Origin: an archaeon
GTDB lineage: Archaea > Nanobdellota > Nanobdellia > Pacearchaeales > GW2011-AR1
Reading direction: 5' to 3'
NCBI GenBank assembly: GCA_027318675.1
Contig: DAHVOT010000012.1
Location: 1 to 19,333, forward strand
Length of the DNA: 19,333 nt
This document shows, piece after piece, positions 5,473 through 12,638 of this stretch. The notes under the pieces are model-generated. The model was not told where the DNA came from. It saw nothing but the letters and a program-made list of their open reading frames with translations, and made no database searches. Within the stretch, counting starts at the first letter, position 1, and every line of letters begins with the position of its first letter. A program made the translations under genes and the position numbers.

Positions 5473-6090
5473 ATGAGAAAAATATTTGAGAGGGCAAGAC
5501 AAGTAGCTCCTTGTGTTATATTCTTTGATGAAATAGATTCTTTAGCAGGTAAAAGAGGAGTTGAAGTTGGAACAAAAGTTACAGAAAGAGTTTTGAATCA
5601 GATGCTTGCAGAAATGGACGGATTAGAAGATTTGAAAGATATTTTGGTCATAGGCGCAACAAATAGACCAGATATGCTAGACCCTGCTTTGTTAAGGCCT
5701 GGAAGATTCGATAAAATTCTTTTAGTTAATGCTCCTGATTCAAAAGGTAGATTAAATATTCTTAAGATACACACACAAAAAATGCCTTTAGGAGACGGTA
5801 AAAAAGCATTTACTGAAAAAGAAAAAGAGAATTTCCTTAAAGAACTTTCTGAAAAAACAGATGGATATACTGGAGCAGATTTAGAATCTTTTACAAGAGA
5901 AGCTGCTTTGCTTTCATTAAGAGAATCTATTGAATCTAAATTTGTAACTGAAAAACATTTTGAGGGGGCTTTCAAGAAAGTTAAGCCAAGTATAACTAAA
6001 TTTACTATCGATGCTTATAGAAAAATAGAAGAAAATTTCCTTAAGTCTGCAAAGAGTGCTGTTCCTGAAGGAAATAGTTATTTGGGATAA
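5473..6090 (+). CDS. Cdc48/VAT AAA+ ATPase, C-terminal part of D2 in the same frame
   Basis: This open stretch is the continuation of the gene at 3760, codons 572-776, and could only be a separate protein if translation restarts at the ATG at 5473. It carries D2 Walker B (VIFFDEIDSLAG, about 15-25 of this piece), the sensor region GATNRPDMLDPALLRPGRFD, the sensor-2 helical lid (DGYTGADLESFTREAA) and a normal C-terminal tail. A GAGGG sequence two to three bases ahead of the ATG is positioned too close for a good ribosome site, but restart after termination 15 bases upstream is conceivable. Alone this piece lacks Walker A and cannot hydrolyse ATP. Codon use and conservation show no decay after the TGA, which argues for a recent change, readthrough or a sequence error rather than an old pseudogene. 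Confidence 0.85.
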   Translation: MRKIFERARQVAPCVIFFDEIDSLAGKRGVEVGTKVTERVLNQMLAEMDGLEDLKDILVIGATNRPDMLDPALLRPGRFDKILLVNAPDSKGRLNILKIHTQKMPLGDGKKAFTEKEKENFLKELSEKTDGYTGADLESFTREAALLSLRESIESKFVTEKHFEGAFKKVKPSITKFTIDAYRKIEENFLKSAKSAVPEGNSYLG

Positions 6091-6111
6091 ATATATTTTG
6101 ATGTCATAATT

Positions 6112-6120
6112 ATTATAAAT
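6112..6120 (+). promoter_or_regulatory. TATA box of the 6140 gene
   Basis: ATTATAAAT is centred 24 bases before the ATG at 6140, predicting a leaderless transcript independent of Cdc48. Confidence 0.6.
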
Positions 6121-6139
6121 GGTTTAATTATGTTAAGCT

Positions 6140-6490
6140 ATGGAAAATTCAGATATATTCCTTAATTTATTTTATGATATCCATAAAAATAGTTTTAAAA
6201 TAAAAACAGATTTAAAAAAAGATAAAGTTGATGAAATTCTTTTTGAATGTTATAGAGCTACGTTAAATCAATCTCCTGATTACAGGGCTCCAAAAATGCA
6301 TGATGTATATAATATTTTAATAAAACTAGATTTATCTCAAGATATTTTTTCAATTTCTTCTAATACTGGAAATAAAGTTTTAGCTTACGAATTAATTAAG
6401 GAAGCAATAAATAATTGGGAGAGCATATCAGAAGAAATAAGATTAGATAAATCAGATCTTGAAGAGATAATTCTTAGAAATAAGAATTGA
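6140..6490 (+). CDS. Hypothetical protein, 116 aa, ending in TGA
   Basis: This protein is not recognised. It is soluble and likely mostly helical, for example residues 24-44 (DLKKDKVDEILFECYRATL) and the C-terminal ISEEIRLDKSDLEEIILRNK. It has one cysteine, and no membrane segment or catalytic motif. It has its own leaderless promoter and converges on methionine aminopeptidase, with only three bases between the two stop codons. It is the only intact gene in the window that stops with TGA; all others with a visible stop use TAA. Reading through would add only 17 residues, with a second TGA, before a TAA at 6539, overlapping the neighbour, so TGA looks like a true stop here. Confidence 0.6.
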   Translation: MENSDIFLNLFYDIHKNSFKIKTDLKKDKVDEILFECYRATLNQSPDYRAPKMHDVYNILIKLDLSQDIFSISSNTGNKVLAYELIKEAINNWESISEEIRLDKSDLEEIILRNKN

Positions 6491-6493
6491 TTT

Positions 6494-7381
6494 TTAATTC
6501 TCACTTGATGTAACGATCTTTTTTCCGTTTTCTTCTATTAAGATTGTGTCTTCAGCTTGAGAGACTATTCCTTTATTCACTTCAACTAATTGTGCATATT
6601 GGTGTAAATTTCCATTTTGTTCTAATTGAGATAAAGAAATTAATGCCTTTGTTCCAAATTTTTTTACTAACCATCTTGAGCAAAAAGGAAGTTGATTATA
6701 TTCTTCGGTTATATATTCAAGAATTTCTCTTGCATTAGGATTTCTAATATTTTTGTAATCAATTAAAGAATAAATCCCAGAAGGTTTTGCATCTTTTATT
6801 TTTCCAGAACCATTTGTTGCAAAAGGTTCAATTGCATATAAACCAGGAGAGATTTCAGTTGTTCTTTTATCATCTATATTTGGAATAGTTAATCCTGCAT
6901 GAAGATTATATTGTTCTATCTGATGTCCAGAGAGATTTATTATAGGTGAAAACCCAGAAGATTCAATTGTTTCTTGTATGACTTTTCCTATCTTGTTGGT
7001 TTGGATTCCTTTTTCTATTGTTTTTTTTGCGTTTTCAAGAGCTTTTTTTGAGGCTTCTATTAATTTTTTGTTTTCTTCTGAGTCTTCTAGGTCTAGTGAA
7101 AAAGAAGTATCTGATACAAATCCATTTACATGAACTCCTAAGTCTATCTTGAGTAAGCCATGTGCAAGTGTTTCATCATTATGTGTTGGAGTGTAATGTG
7201 CAGCTATTTCATTTATTGAAAGATTTGTGGGGAAAGCAGGTTTTCCTCCTAATTCAATTATTTTATCTTCAATTTTTTCTGCTATCTCCAATAATGGAAC
7301 TCCTTTTTTTATTTGAGGTTTAATCCATTTTTTTACATCTTGTGAAATTTTCCCTGCAAGAATTATTTCTTTGATTGCCAT
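6494..7381 (-). CDS. map: Methionine aminopeptidase, type II
   Basis: This enzyme removes the initiator Met from new proteins when residue 2 is small. The pita-bread metalloprotease signature is complete: His62 in IAAHYTP, Asp80 in KIDLGV, Asp91 in VSDTSF, the metal-binding His in NLSGHQIE, Glu in AIEPFAT, and Glu in SQAEDTILI. The helical subdomain insert typical of type II enzymes (EYNQLPFCSRWLVKKFG) lies between the last two. At 295 residues the length matches archaeal type II forms without extensions. The gene overlaps the end of a small membrane protein gene by 19 bases and follows polB on the same strand, so it may be read from an upstream promoter. FEN1 (MG start) is an obvious client, since its N-terminus needs processing. 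Confidence 0.95.
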   Translation of the reverse strand: MAIKEIILAGKISQDVKKWIKPQIKKGVPLLEIAEKIEDKIIELGGKPAFPTNLSINEIAAHYTPTHNDETLAHGLLKIDLGVHVNGFVSDTSFSLDLEDSEENKKLIEASKKALENAKKTIEKGIQTNKIGKVIQETIESSGFSPIINLSGHQIEQYNLHAGLTIPNIDDKRTTEISPGLYAIEPFATNGSGKIKDAKPSGIYSLIDYKNIRNPNAREILEYITEEYNQLPFCSRWLVKKFGTKALISLSQLEQNGNLHQYAQLVEVNKGIVSQAEDTILIEENGKKIVTSSEN

Positions 7382-7602
7382 TTTATGTTTTGTCTTTTAT
7401 TTTTTTTCTTGTACATTTTTTTATTGATAAAATAAACAATTGCAACTATTCCATACAGAATTAACAGATAAAGCCCAATGGTGTATTTAAGAACATTACC
7501 CACAATTCCAGGTTCTTCTGATAATCTGAAAAACCAGAATGCTGTCCAGAGAAAAATAAGTATTCCAGAGGAGATCCAGATTCTTTTTAATGTTTTATGC
7601 AT
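7363..7602 (-). CDS. Small membrane protein, 79 aa, two membrane helices
   Basis: Two hydrophobic helices are clear, at about residues 8-25 (IWISSGILIFLWTAFWFF) and 40-59 (ending LYGIVAIVYFIN). They are joined by a short loop with acidic EEPG. The C-terminus is strongly basic (KKMYKKKNKRQ), so both ends are probably cytoplasmic by the positive-inside rule. No family is recognised. It overlaps the methionine aminopeptidase start by 19 bases and lies 48 bases after polB on the same strand, indicating cotranscription. The function is unknown. Confidence 0.6.
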   Translation of the reverse strand: MHKTLKRIWISSGILIFLWTAFWFFRLSEEPGIVGNVLKYTIGLYLLILYGIVAIVYFINKKMYKKKNKRQNIKWQSKK

Positions 7603-7650
7603 ATTTTTTATAGGTTGTATTTGTTTAATTAGTTTTCTTTACTATTTTTT

Positions 7651-10113
7651 TTAAAAATCACTCAATTTTTTTTGTTTCTTTTCTTCTATTATTTCTTTTA
7701 CATTTATGTTAAACACCTGAAAGATATTTTCAACTGCGGGAAGTATTTGTCTTTCAAGGTAATATTCTACATTATATTCTCCTTCTTCTTGAGGGAGCTT
7801 GACTTTTTCTCTTACTAATTTTGATTTTTTATCTGAAGTTTCTGCAATATAATATTCAATTAAATCTCCTTCATTTATTGCTATTGAGAGTTCTTTCATC
7901 TTTTTTGCAGCAATTACATGAGGAGATATTGCTTTGTAATCTGAAATGGATTTCTTTAGTTGTGTCCTTATTATTATTTCTTGTTTGGGTATTTTTCTTG
8001 ATTTTATTTTTTTTATTATTTCTTTAGTGTATGATATTGCTCTTTCTTGATTTCCGTCTTCTAAAACTAACCTTATTACTTTGTTTTGAACTTCTCTTGC
8101 TAAATCGCACCAATCTCTCCTTACTGTTTCAAATCCTCTTATTTTTATTTTATCTTGCTCATCTATTAATGCGTATTTTTTCTTTGCTCCAAAATCTCCT
8201 GTTCTTTTTGTAACCCATAAACCTCTTTTGAAAAATCCCTCTAAATCTAGTTCCATTATTCCTGGAAGTTCATTGTTTATCTTTTTAAGTAAGTCAAGAG
8301 CTTGTTTTTTTGTTTTGTCTCCTAATGTTACAGCTATACTATCTGTGTCGCTGTATACTGGTTTAAACCCTTCATTTTCAAATATTTTTATTGCTTTTTG
8401 TATATTCTCTCTTGCAAAATAAGCTGTTGAAGAAGCAGCTTCAACAGAATAATATCTTGCTCCAAAAAAGCCCTGATATCCATAAGCAGCATTTGCAATT
8501 AATTTGAAAGCATTGCTTCTGACTTTTAGAATAGGATTTGGATTTTTGTTGTAGTCTTCTTTGTACTTTCTTCTTTTCATTATTATTTCTTTTAATAATT
8601 CGGGTATAAATCCGAGTTCTTTGGAGAAATAAACTTTTTCATTTTGAAATTCTCCAGCATAAGAATTCTTTTTGTCTTCTGTCTGAGTTGATTTTGAAAG
8701 ATTATATGTAACAATAACACTGCCATACATACTTGAGAAATCAAAAAACGCAATGTTTTCATATAATCCGGGAGTGGGTTGGAAAACAAATGCTCCCTGA
8801 TATTTTTCTCTGTTTCTTCTTTCATTTATCTCGGGATTATATGGTTTTTTCTCTGGTATTTCATTGAACTTTTCTAGGTTGTGTATAACATAATCTTCAA
8901 AATTTCCTGCCATTGTGCTTCTGGATACATTGAATATTGGTTCTTTTGTTATTTTTGTTATTTCTTCTAAGTCTGCCCAAATTTTTTCAAGAATTTTGTA
9001 AGTTAATTCAGAATCTTTAAGATTATATTCATAAAATTTATCCCAATCAACTTTGCTTTTTCTGGATTCTTCTAAAGGACTTAATTCTATTTTCCTTTCC
9101 CCAAGTAATTCATTGGATACTTCATCTAAAGAAAGAGTTTCTGATTGGAGATATTGTGAATAAGCATTTTTTATAAAACGCAGTAAGTCTATATGGACTA
9201 TTCCTTTTATTTTTCCTGTTAAAAGTATTCCTCTTGAAAAGATAGGTTGAGAATTGTCCACCCCCAAATTTAATTTTAATTTTAGTTTTTCTGCTCTTGC
9301 TTTTAGATATGGCAAATCAAATCCATCTGAAAAATATCCTACTAATATATCTGGAGAATATTTCTTTACTTCATTTACAAATCCTTCAAGCATTTCTTTT
9401 TCATCTTTGAATCTTTCAACAAAATCTTTTTTTGAGGATTCTTTGAATGTTAAGACTTTCTTGAAATTTTTTCCATATAATGAAATCATAAGAATCTCTC
9501 CTTTTCCTAATTCTAATTCTTTAGCTTCTATATCATATGCAAGAACTTTTGGAGAAAAATTTATTTTGTTTTTGTCTTCTGGTATTTTTTTTATTGATTT
9601 CAATTCTATACAAAAATCTACTTCAAGAGCAGAATCTATACCTCCAAATTTATCTGAGTTATGAAGCATCTCCCCTTCAATTTCATACCATTCTAAAGGG
9701 CTTAACTTTCTCTCAATAATATAATGGGTTATAAATCCTAAGTCATATCCTCTTCTTTTTTCAATTTCCTTGAAATCAAGCTTATCTGCTAAATCGTGTA
9801 AATCTTTGTAATTTGTAGCAAATATTTTTAGTGCTTCAACTGTTTTCCCTAGGAATTTTTTATCATGTATTTCAATTTTTTCTACTTTTGTTTTCCTTCC
9901 GTTCTCTTCTAGACTAATTTTATCTATCTCCTCTATTAAATTGCTTAATTCTTTTTTGTTTATTTTATCTTTTAGTATAGCCCATAAATAAACAGGACAA
10001 GTATCTATAATACAAATTTTCTTGCCTTTATCATCTCTGCCAAAGATTTGAATATAATTTCTTCCTTCATAATCGAATGTTTGATAATCCAAGGGTATGA
10101 ATGTGGTTTTCAT
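7651..10113 (-). CDS. polB: Family B replicative DNA polymerase
   Basis: Main chromosomal polymerase with proofreading, 820 residues, a little longer than the roughly 775 of Thermococcus enzymes. The exonuclease is intact: Exo I DIE (Asp194, Glu196), Exo II FDLPYL (Asp266) and Exo III YNLKDSELTY (Asp367). Polymerase motif A reads DFSSMYGS (Asp458), an unusual form of DFxSLYPS. Motif B is KLIANAAYGY (537-546), where NSxYG is usual. Motif C is YSDTDS (587-592, Asp589 and Asp591). A basic KKKYALIDEQDKIKIRG segment and the thumb follow. The C-terminus QKKLSDF is a PCNA-interacting (PIP) box with one Phe. No intein is present. A TATA box at 10134-10144 gives a leaderless start at the ATG at 10113. 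Confidence 0.96.
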   Translation of the reverse strand: MKTTFIPLDYQTFDYEGRNYIQIFGRDDKGKKICIIDTCPVYLWAILKDKINKKELSNLIEEIDKISLEENGRKTKVEKIEIHDKKFLGKTVEALKIFATNYKDLHDLADKLDFKEIEKRRGYDLGFITHYIIERKLSPLEWYEIEGEMLHNSDKFGGIDSALEVDFCIELKSIKKIPEDKNKINFSPKVLAYDIEAKELELGKGEILMISLYGKNFKKVLTFKESSKKDFVERFKDEKEMLEGFVNEVKKYSPDILVGYFSDGFDLPYLKARAEKLKLKLNLGVDNSQPIFSRGILLTGKIKGIVHIDLLRFIKNAYSQYLQSETLSLDEVSNELLGERKIELSPLEESRKSKVDWDKFYEYNLKDSELTYKILEKIWADLEEITKITKEPIFNVSRSTMAGNFEDYVIHNLEKFNEIPEKKPYNPEINERRNREKYQGAFVFQPTPGLYENIAFFDFSSMYGSVIVTYNLSKSTQTEDKKNSYAGEFQNEKVYFSKELGFIPELLKEIIMKRRKYKEDYNKNPNPILKVRSNAFKLIANAAYGYQGFFGARYYSVEAASSTAYFARENIQKAIKIFENEGFKPVYSDTDSIAVTLGDKTKKQALDLLKKINNELPGIMELDLEGFFKRGLWVTKRTGDFGAKKKYALIDEQDKIKIRGFETVRRDWCDLAREVQNKVIRLVLEDGNQERAISYTKEIIKKIKSRKIPKQEIIIRTQLKKSISDYKAISPHVIAAKKMKELSIAINEGDLIEYYIAETSDKKSKLVREKVKLPQEEGEYNVEYYLERQILPAVENIFQVFNINVKEIIEEKKQKKLSDF

Positions 10114-10133
10114 AAAGAGATTAAGTAAAAGAA

Positions 10134-10144
10134 TTATTTAAAGG
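10134..10144 (-). promoter_or_regulatory. TATA box of polB
   Basis: On the minus strand CCTTTAAATAA is centred 26 bases ahead of the polB ATG and predicts a leaderless mRNA. Confidence 0.6.
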
Positions 10145-10162
10145 TTGGGATGATTGCTAATT

Positions 10163-10468
10163 TTATAACTCTTTTTCATATTCTGAATATATTTTTTTAT
10201 CGAAAAATTCTTTTATAGCTTCTCTTACATACCACGGTTTTAATTGAACATATGGGAATCTTTTTTCATTAGAAAGTTCTTCCAATTTACTATTTAATGT
10301 TCCTTTTTTATGAGATTCGAAAAATATTTTTATCTCTTCTGGTAAAAAAATTGGTACATAATTAACATTGCTTATAGGAACAATCCATGTTGAAGGAGTA
10401 TAGTTTCTAATATAATTTTCTAGATCTATTGCCAATCTATTAAACCCTTTTGCTATTCTTGATTCCAT
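10163..10468 (-). CDS. Hypothetical protein, 101 aa
   Basis: This protein is not recognised. It is a compact soluble protein, basic overall, without cysteines. Residues 1-20 look helical (ESRIAKGFNRLAIDLENYI). A strand-rich middle holds TPSTWIVPISNVNYVPIFLP, and the end is helical (WYVREAIKEFFDKKIYSEYE). It stops 49 bases before the polB start on the same strand, so the polB promoter falls between them. It diverges from another orphan (10572) through a symmetric promoter region, suggesting the two are controlled together. Nothing else indicates a role. Confidence 0.6.
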   Translation of the reverse strand: MESRIAKGFNRLAIDLENYIRNYTPSTWIVPISNVNYVPIFLPEEIKIFFESHKKGTLNSKLEELSNEKRFPYVQLKPWYVREAIKEFFDKKIYSEYEKEL

Positions 10469-10490
10469 ATCTTTCTTATTTTATTTAATA

Positions 10491-10550
10491 TTTATAAATC
10501 TTGCTAATTGTTACTACTTGCAAGATACAATATATAGAAAGATTTATAAA
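10491..10550. promoter_or_regulatory. Mirror-image divergent promoter with nested inverted repeat
   Basis: TTTATAAATCTT (10491-10502) and AAGATTTATAAA (10539-10550) are exact 12-bp inverted copies. Each contains a TATA box centred about 26 bases ahead of a start codon (10468 on the minus strand, 10572 on the plus strand). Nested inside, ATCTTGC (10498-10504) and GCAAGAT (10520-10526) form another exact 7-bp inverted repeat with a 15-base spacer, suited to a dimeric regulator between the two promoters. Confidence 0.55.
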
Positions 10551-10571
10551 GTAAAAGTGATTCTATAAAAC

Positions 10572-10940
10572 ATGGAAAAAGATGATGAATATGATTTAGA
10601 AAAAGACAATCTTGCTTATGGACATGCTCAAGCAGACTATCTTTTTAGAAAGTATGGTCCTAGTGGTAAGCCTAAGACTCAAAAAATCAAGAAATCTAAA
10701 GAAGAAAAAGAAGTTGAAAAGAAAAACAAACTTGAGAAAATGGCATTGTTTGTTAGTAGAGCAGATGCATTACATCTTGATCCAAATAAACTCTTTGACA
10801 GCTTTGAAGGAAGACAAGAAAAAATTAATCTAATTAGAAATTATAAAGGGGTTTTTGATGCAACTTCTTATCATAGCCCAAGACTTGAGAGATTATTTCA
10901 AAGTTATTATAATTCTTTTAAGAAGAAGATAGCAAAGTAA
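10572..10940 (+). CDS. Charged hypothetical protein, 122 aa
   Basis: No family is recognised. The N-terminal third is acidic, with EKDDEYDLEKDN then an aromatic stretch YGHAQADYLFRKYGPSG. Residues 34-58 are an extreme Lys/Glu tract (KKSKEEKEVEKKNKLEK), probably a single helix or a flexible basic linker. The C-terminal half seems folded (ALFVSRADALHLDPNKLF, then YHSPRLERLFQSYYNSFKKKIA). There is no membrane segment or cysteine. The basic tract would allow nucleic-acid contact, but that is a guess. It has its own leaderless TATA box, a divergent partner orphan, and FEN1 59 bases downstream on the same strand with a separate promoter. Confidence 0.6.
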   Translation: MEKDDEYDLEKDNLAYGHAQADYLFRKYGPSGKPKTQKIKKSKEEKEVEKKNKLEKMALFVSRADALHLDPNKLFDSFEGRQEKINLIRNYKGVFDATSYHSPRLERLFQSYYNSFKKKIAK

Positions 10941-10952
10941 TTCTTAGATAGA

Positions 10953-10993
10953 TATTTATATTTCTTGCAACTTGGATTTTAGATATTTTGGAG
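10953..10993 (+). promoter_or_regulatory. FEN1 promoter and Shine-Dalgarno
   Basis: TATTTATA (10953-10960) should start transcription near 10983. GGAG (10990-10993) then sits six bases ahead of the ATG at 11000. This is the clearest ribosome binding site in the window. It settles the start, because an upstream in-frame TTG (10988) overlaps the site itself. Confidence 0.65.
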
Positions 10994-10999
10994 TACAAA

Positions 11000-12040
11000 A
11001 TGGGATTAAATATAAGAGAAATAATACCTAGGAGAGAACTTGAAGAATCTGAACTTAAAGATAAAATTGTATGTGTTGATGCATTTAATGCTCTTTATCA
11101 GTTTTTGTCAAGTATAAGACAACCTGATGGAACTCCCTTGATGGATAGTAGAAAAAGGATAACGAGTCATCTTTCAGGTATATTTTATAGAAATATTAAT
11201 CTTATGGATGAAGGGATTAAATTAGTTTATGTTTTTGATGGGAAAGCCCCAGATTTAAAATATAAGACTCATAAAGAAAGAGAAAGTTCAAGAGATCTTG
11301 CCAAAGAAAAATACGAAGTAGCAAAAGATGAATCTGATGTTGAGGGTATGAAAAGATATAGCTCGCAATTGTTGAGGTTGAACAGTGAAATGATTGAAGA
11401 AAGTAAAGAATTATTAGAATCAATGGGTATACCCGTAATTCAAGCTCCTTCAGAGGGCGAAGCTCAAGCAGCATATATGGCTAGAACAAATACAAAAGTT
11501 TATGCATCTGTAAGTCAAGATTATGATAGTTTGCTTTTTGGAGCCCCAATATTAATAAGAAATTTAACTGTCTCGAGAAAAAGAAAAACTTATAGCGGAT
11601 ATGTTGAAATTAAACAAGAAGTTATTGAATTGGATAAAGTTCTTAATGTTCTTGAGATAAATTTGGAACAATTAATTTGTTTGGGAATTCTTGTAGGAAC
11701 AGATTATAATCCTAAAGGTATACCTGGTATAGGACAGAAGAAAGCTTTGGATATAGTAAGGAAATATAAAGTTCCTTATGAAATTTTCAAGAGTGTTGAA
11801 GAGCAAATTATGGGATTACCTGAAGAAGATAGATTTGATTGGCAGGAGATATTTTCTCTTTTCTACAAACCACGTGTTGAAAATGTTAATTTTGAATTTA
11901 AAGGATTTGATGAAGATAAAATAAAAGAAATTTTAGTTGAAAGACACGATTTTTCTGAAGAAAGAGTTCAAAAACAAATAGATAAAATGAAAGAATTGAA
12001 AACCAAAAATCAACAGAAGAGTTTGGGTAAGTGGTTTTAA
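11000..12040 (+). CDS. fen: Flap endonuclease 1
   Basis: FEN1 is a structure-specific 5' nuclease that removes flaps in Okazaki-fragment maturation and base-excision repair. The ATG at 11000 gives 346 residues and the required MG start, whose exposed Gly2 helps form the active site. Metal ligands are Asp27 (VCVDAFN), Asp80 (YVFDGKAP), Glu152 and Glu154 (PSEGEAQAA), Asp174 and Asp176 (SQDYDSLLFG) and Asp235 (VGTDYN). The helical arch region lies at 85-135, and GIPGIGQKKAL (240-250) is the helix-hairpin-helix DNA-binding motif. The C-terminus QKSLGKWF (339-346) is a canonical PIP box for PCNA. PolB ends in a similar motif and RfcL loads the clamp, so three partners of one machine lie within 12 kb. 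Confidence 0.96.
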   Translation: MGLNIREIIPRRELEESELKDKIVCVDAFNALYQFLSSIRQPDGTPLMDSRKRITSHLSGIFYRNINLMDEGIKLVYVFDGKAPDLKYKTHKERESSRDLAKEKYEVAKDESDVEGMKRYSSQLLRLNSEMIEESKELLESMGIPVIQAPSEGEAQAAYMARTNTKVYASVSQDYDSLLFGAPILIRNLTVSRKRKTYSGYVEIKQEVIELDKVLNVLEINLEQLICLGILVGTDYNPKGIPGIGQKKALDIVRKYKVPYEIFKSVEEQIMGLPEEDRFDWQEIFSLFYKPRVENVNFEFKGFDEDKIKEILVERHDFSEERVQKQIDKMKELKTKNQQKSLGKWF

Positions 12041-12075
12041 TTTTAAGATTTTTATTTTTGGATTTATTATTCTTT

Positions 12076-12549
12076 TTACTTTCTGAGATAGATTCCGCTT
12101 TTGACTTTTCTTCTTGATTCTTTATAGAATAAATATAACCCTATGCATAATACAACAATTCCTATCCCCAAAACTATCGCTTTTTCATAAACAAATCTGC
12201 TAGCTACCATTAATATTAACCCGCTTAAAGTTAGAATTACCCTCATCTTAACTTTCCAGAATATAAATATTAAACCTCCTAAGATTATAAAAGGAAGTAT
12301 GCTATAGAATATATTTTCTGCTGCACTGCTATTAATTCCTATTTTGTATACTAAACTACTTATATCGAATCCTGTTCTGCTTATACCATAAACCGCTAAA
12401 AGTGAAACACAAAAAGCAATTACACTTGCAGAATTTCTATCTTTTAAACTTCTTGACAGAAATAACTGTATTAGTGCAAAAAATATTATAAACAATAACC
12501 CAAGGATCATCACCTCAGGATTTAGCATATAAAAGATGTCTAAAGCCAT
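12076..12549 (-). CDS. Multi-pass membrane protein, 157 aa
   Basis: No family is recognised. Hydrophobic helices are visible at about residues 13-32, 40-57, 78-98, 103-121 and 124-142, giving five passes. A loop of about 20 residues (SRTGFDISSLVYKIGINSS) lies between the second and third, and the C-terminus is basic (KESRRKVKSGIYLRK). The KDRN loop and basic tail suggest which parts face the cytoplasm. It is convergent with FEN1 (35-base gap) and divergent from trm5, with a leaderless TATA box at 12571-12578. There are no transporter motifs or catalytic residues, so the role is unknown. Confidence 0.65.
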   Translation of the reverse strand: MALDIFYMLNPEVMILGLLFIIFFALIQLFLSRSLKDRNSASVIAFCVSLLAVYGISRTGFDISSLVYKIGINSSAAENIFYSILPFIILGGLIFIFWKVKMRVILTLSGLILMVASRFVYEKAIVLGIGIVVLCIGLYLFYKESRRKVKSGIYLRK

Positions 12550-12570
12550 CTTTTCTATAAGAATTGTCTG

Positions 12571-12617
12571 TTTATAAATTTATTTTTGAGGTTTTTTATT
12601 TTAGGAAGGTTTAAAAT
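12571..12617. promoter_or_regulatory. Divergent promoters of the membrane protein and trm5 genes
   Basis: TTTATAAA (12571-12578) is centred 26 bases ahead of the minus-strand ATG at 12549. TTTAAAAT (12610-12617) is centred 26 bases ahead of the plus-strand ATG at 12639. Both predict leaderless transcripts. Confidence 0.6.
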
Positions 12618-12638
12618 GTTTTTCTTGTTTTTTTGTAG

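Noticed and set aside
6488..6541. Extension of the 6140 gene through its TGA
   Set aside because: Readthrough would add only 17 residues including a second TGA, overlap the methionine aminopeptidase gene on the other strand, and reach TAA at 6539. TGA is more likely a true stop.
7821..9719. Several Leu/Phe-rich open frames on the plus strand inside polB
   Set aside because: They are antisense shadows of an AT-rich conserved gene, with low-complexity hydrophobic content and no start signals.
10988..10999. TTG upstream start for FEN1
   Set aside because: The TTG overlaps the GGAG ribosome site, and FEN1 requires an MG N-terminus, which the ATG at 11000 supplies.
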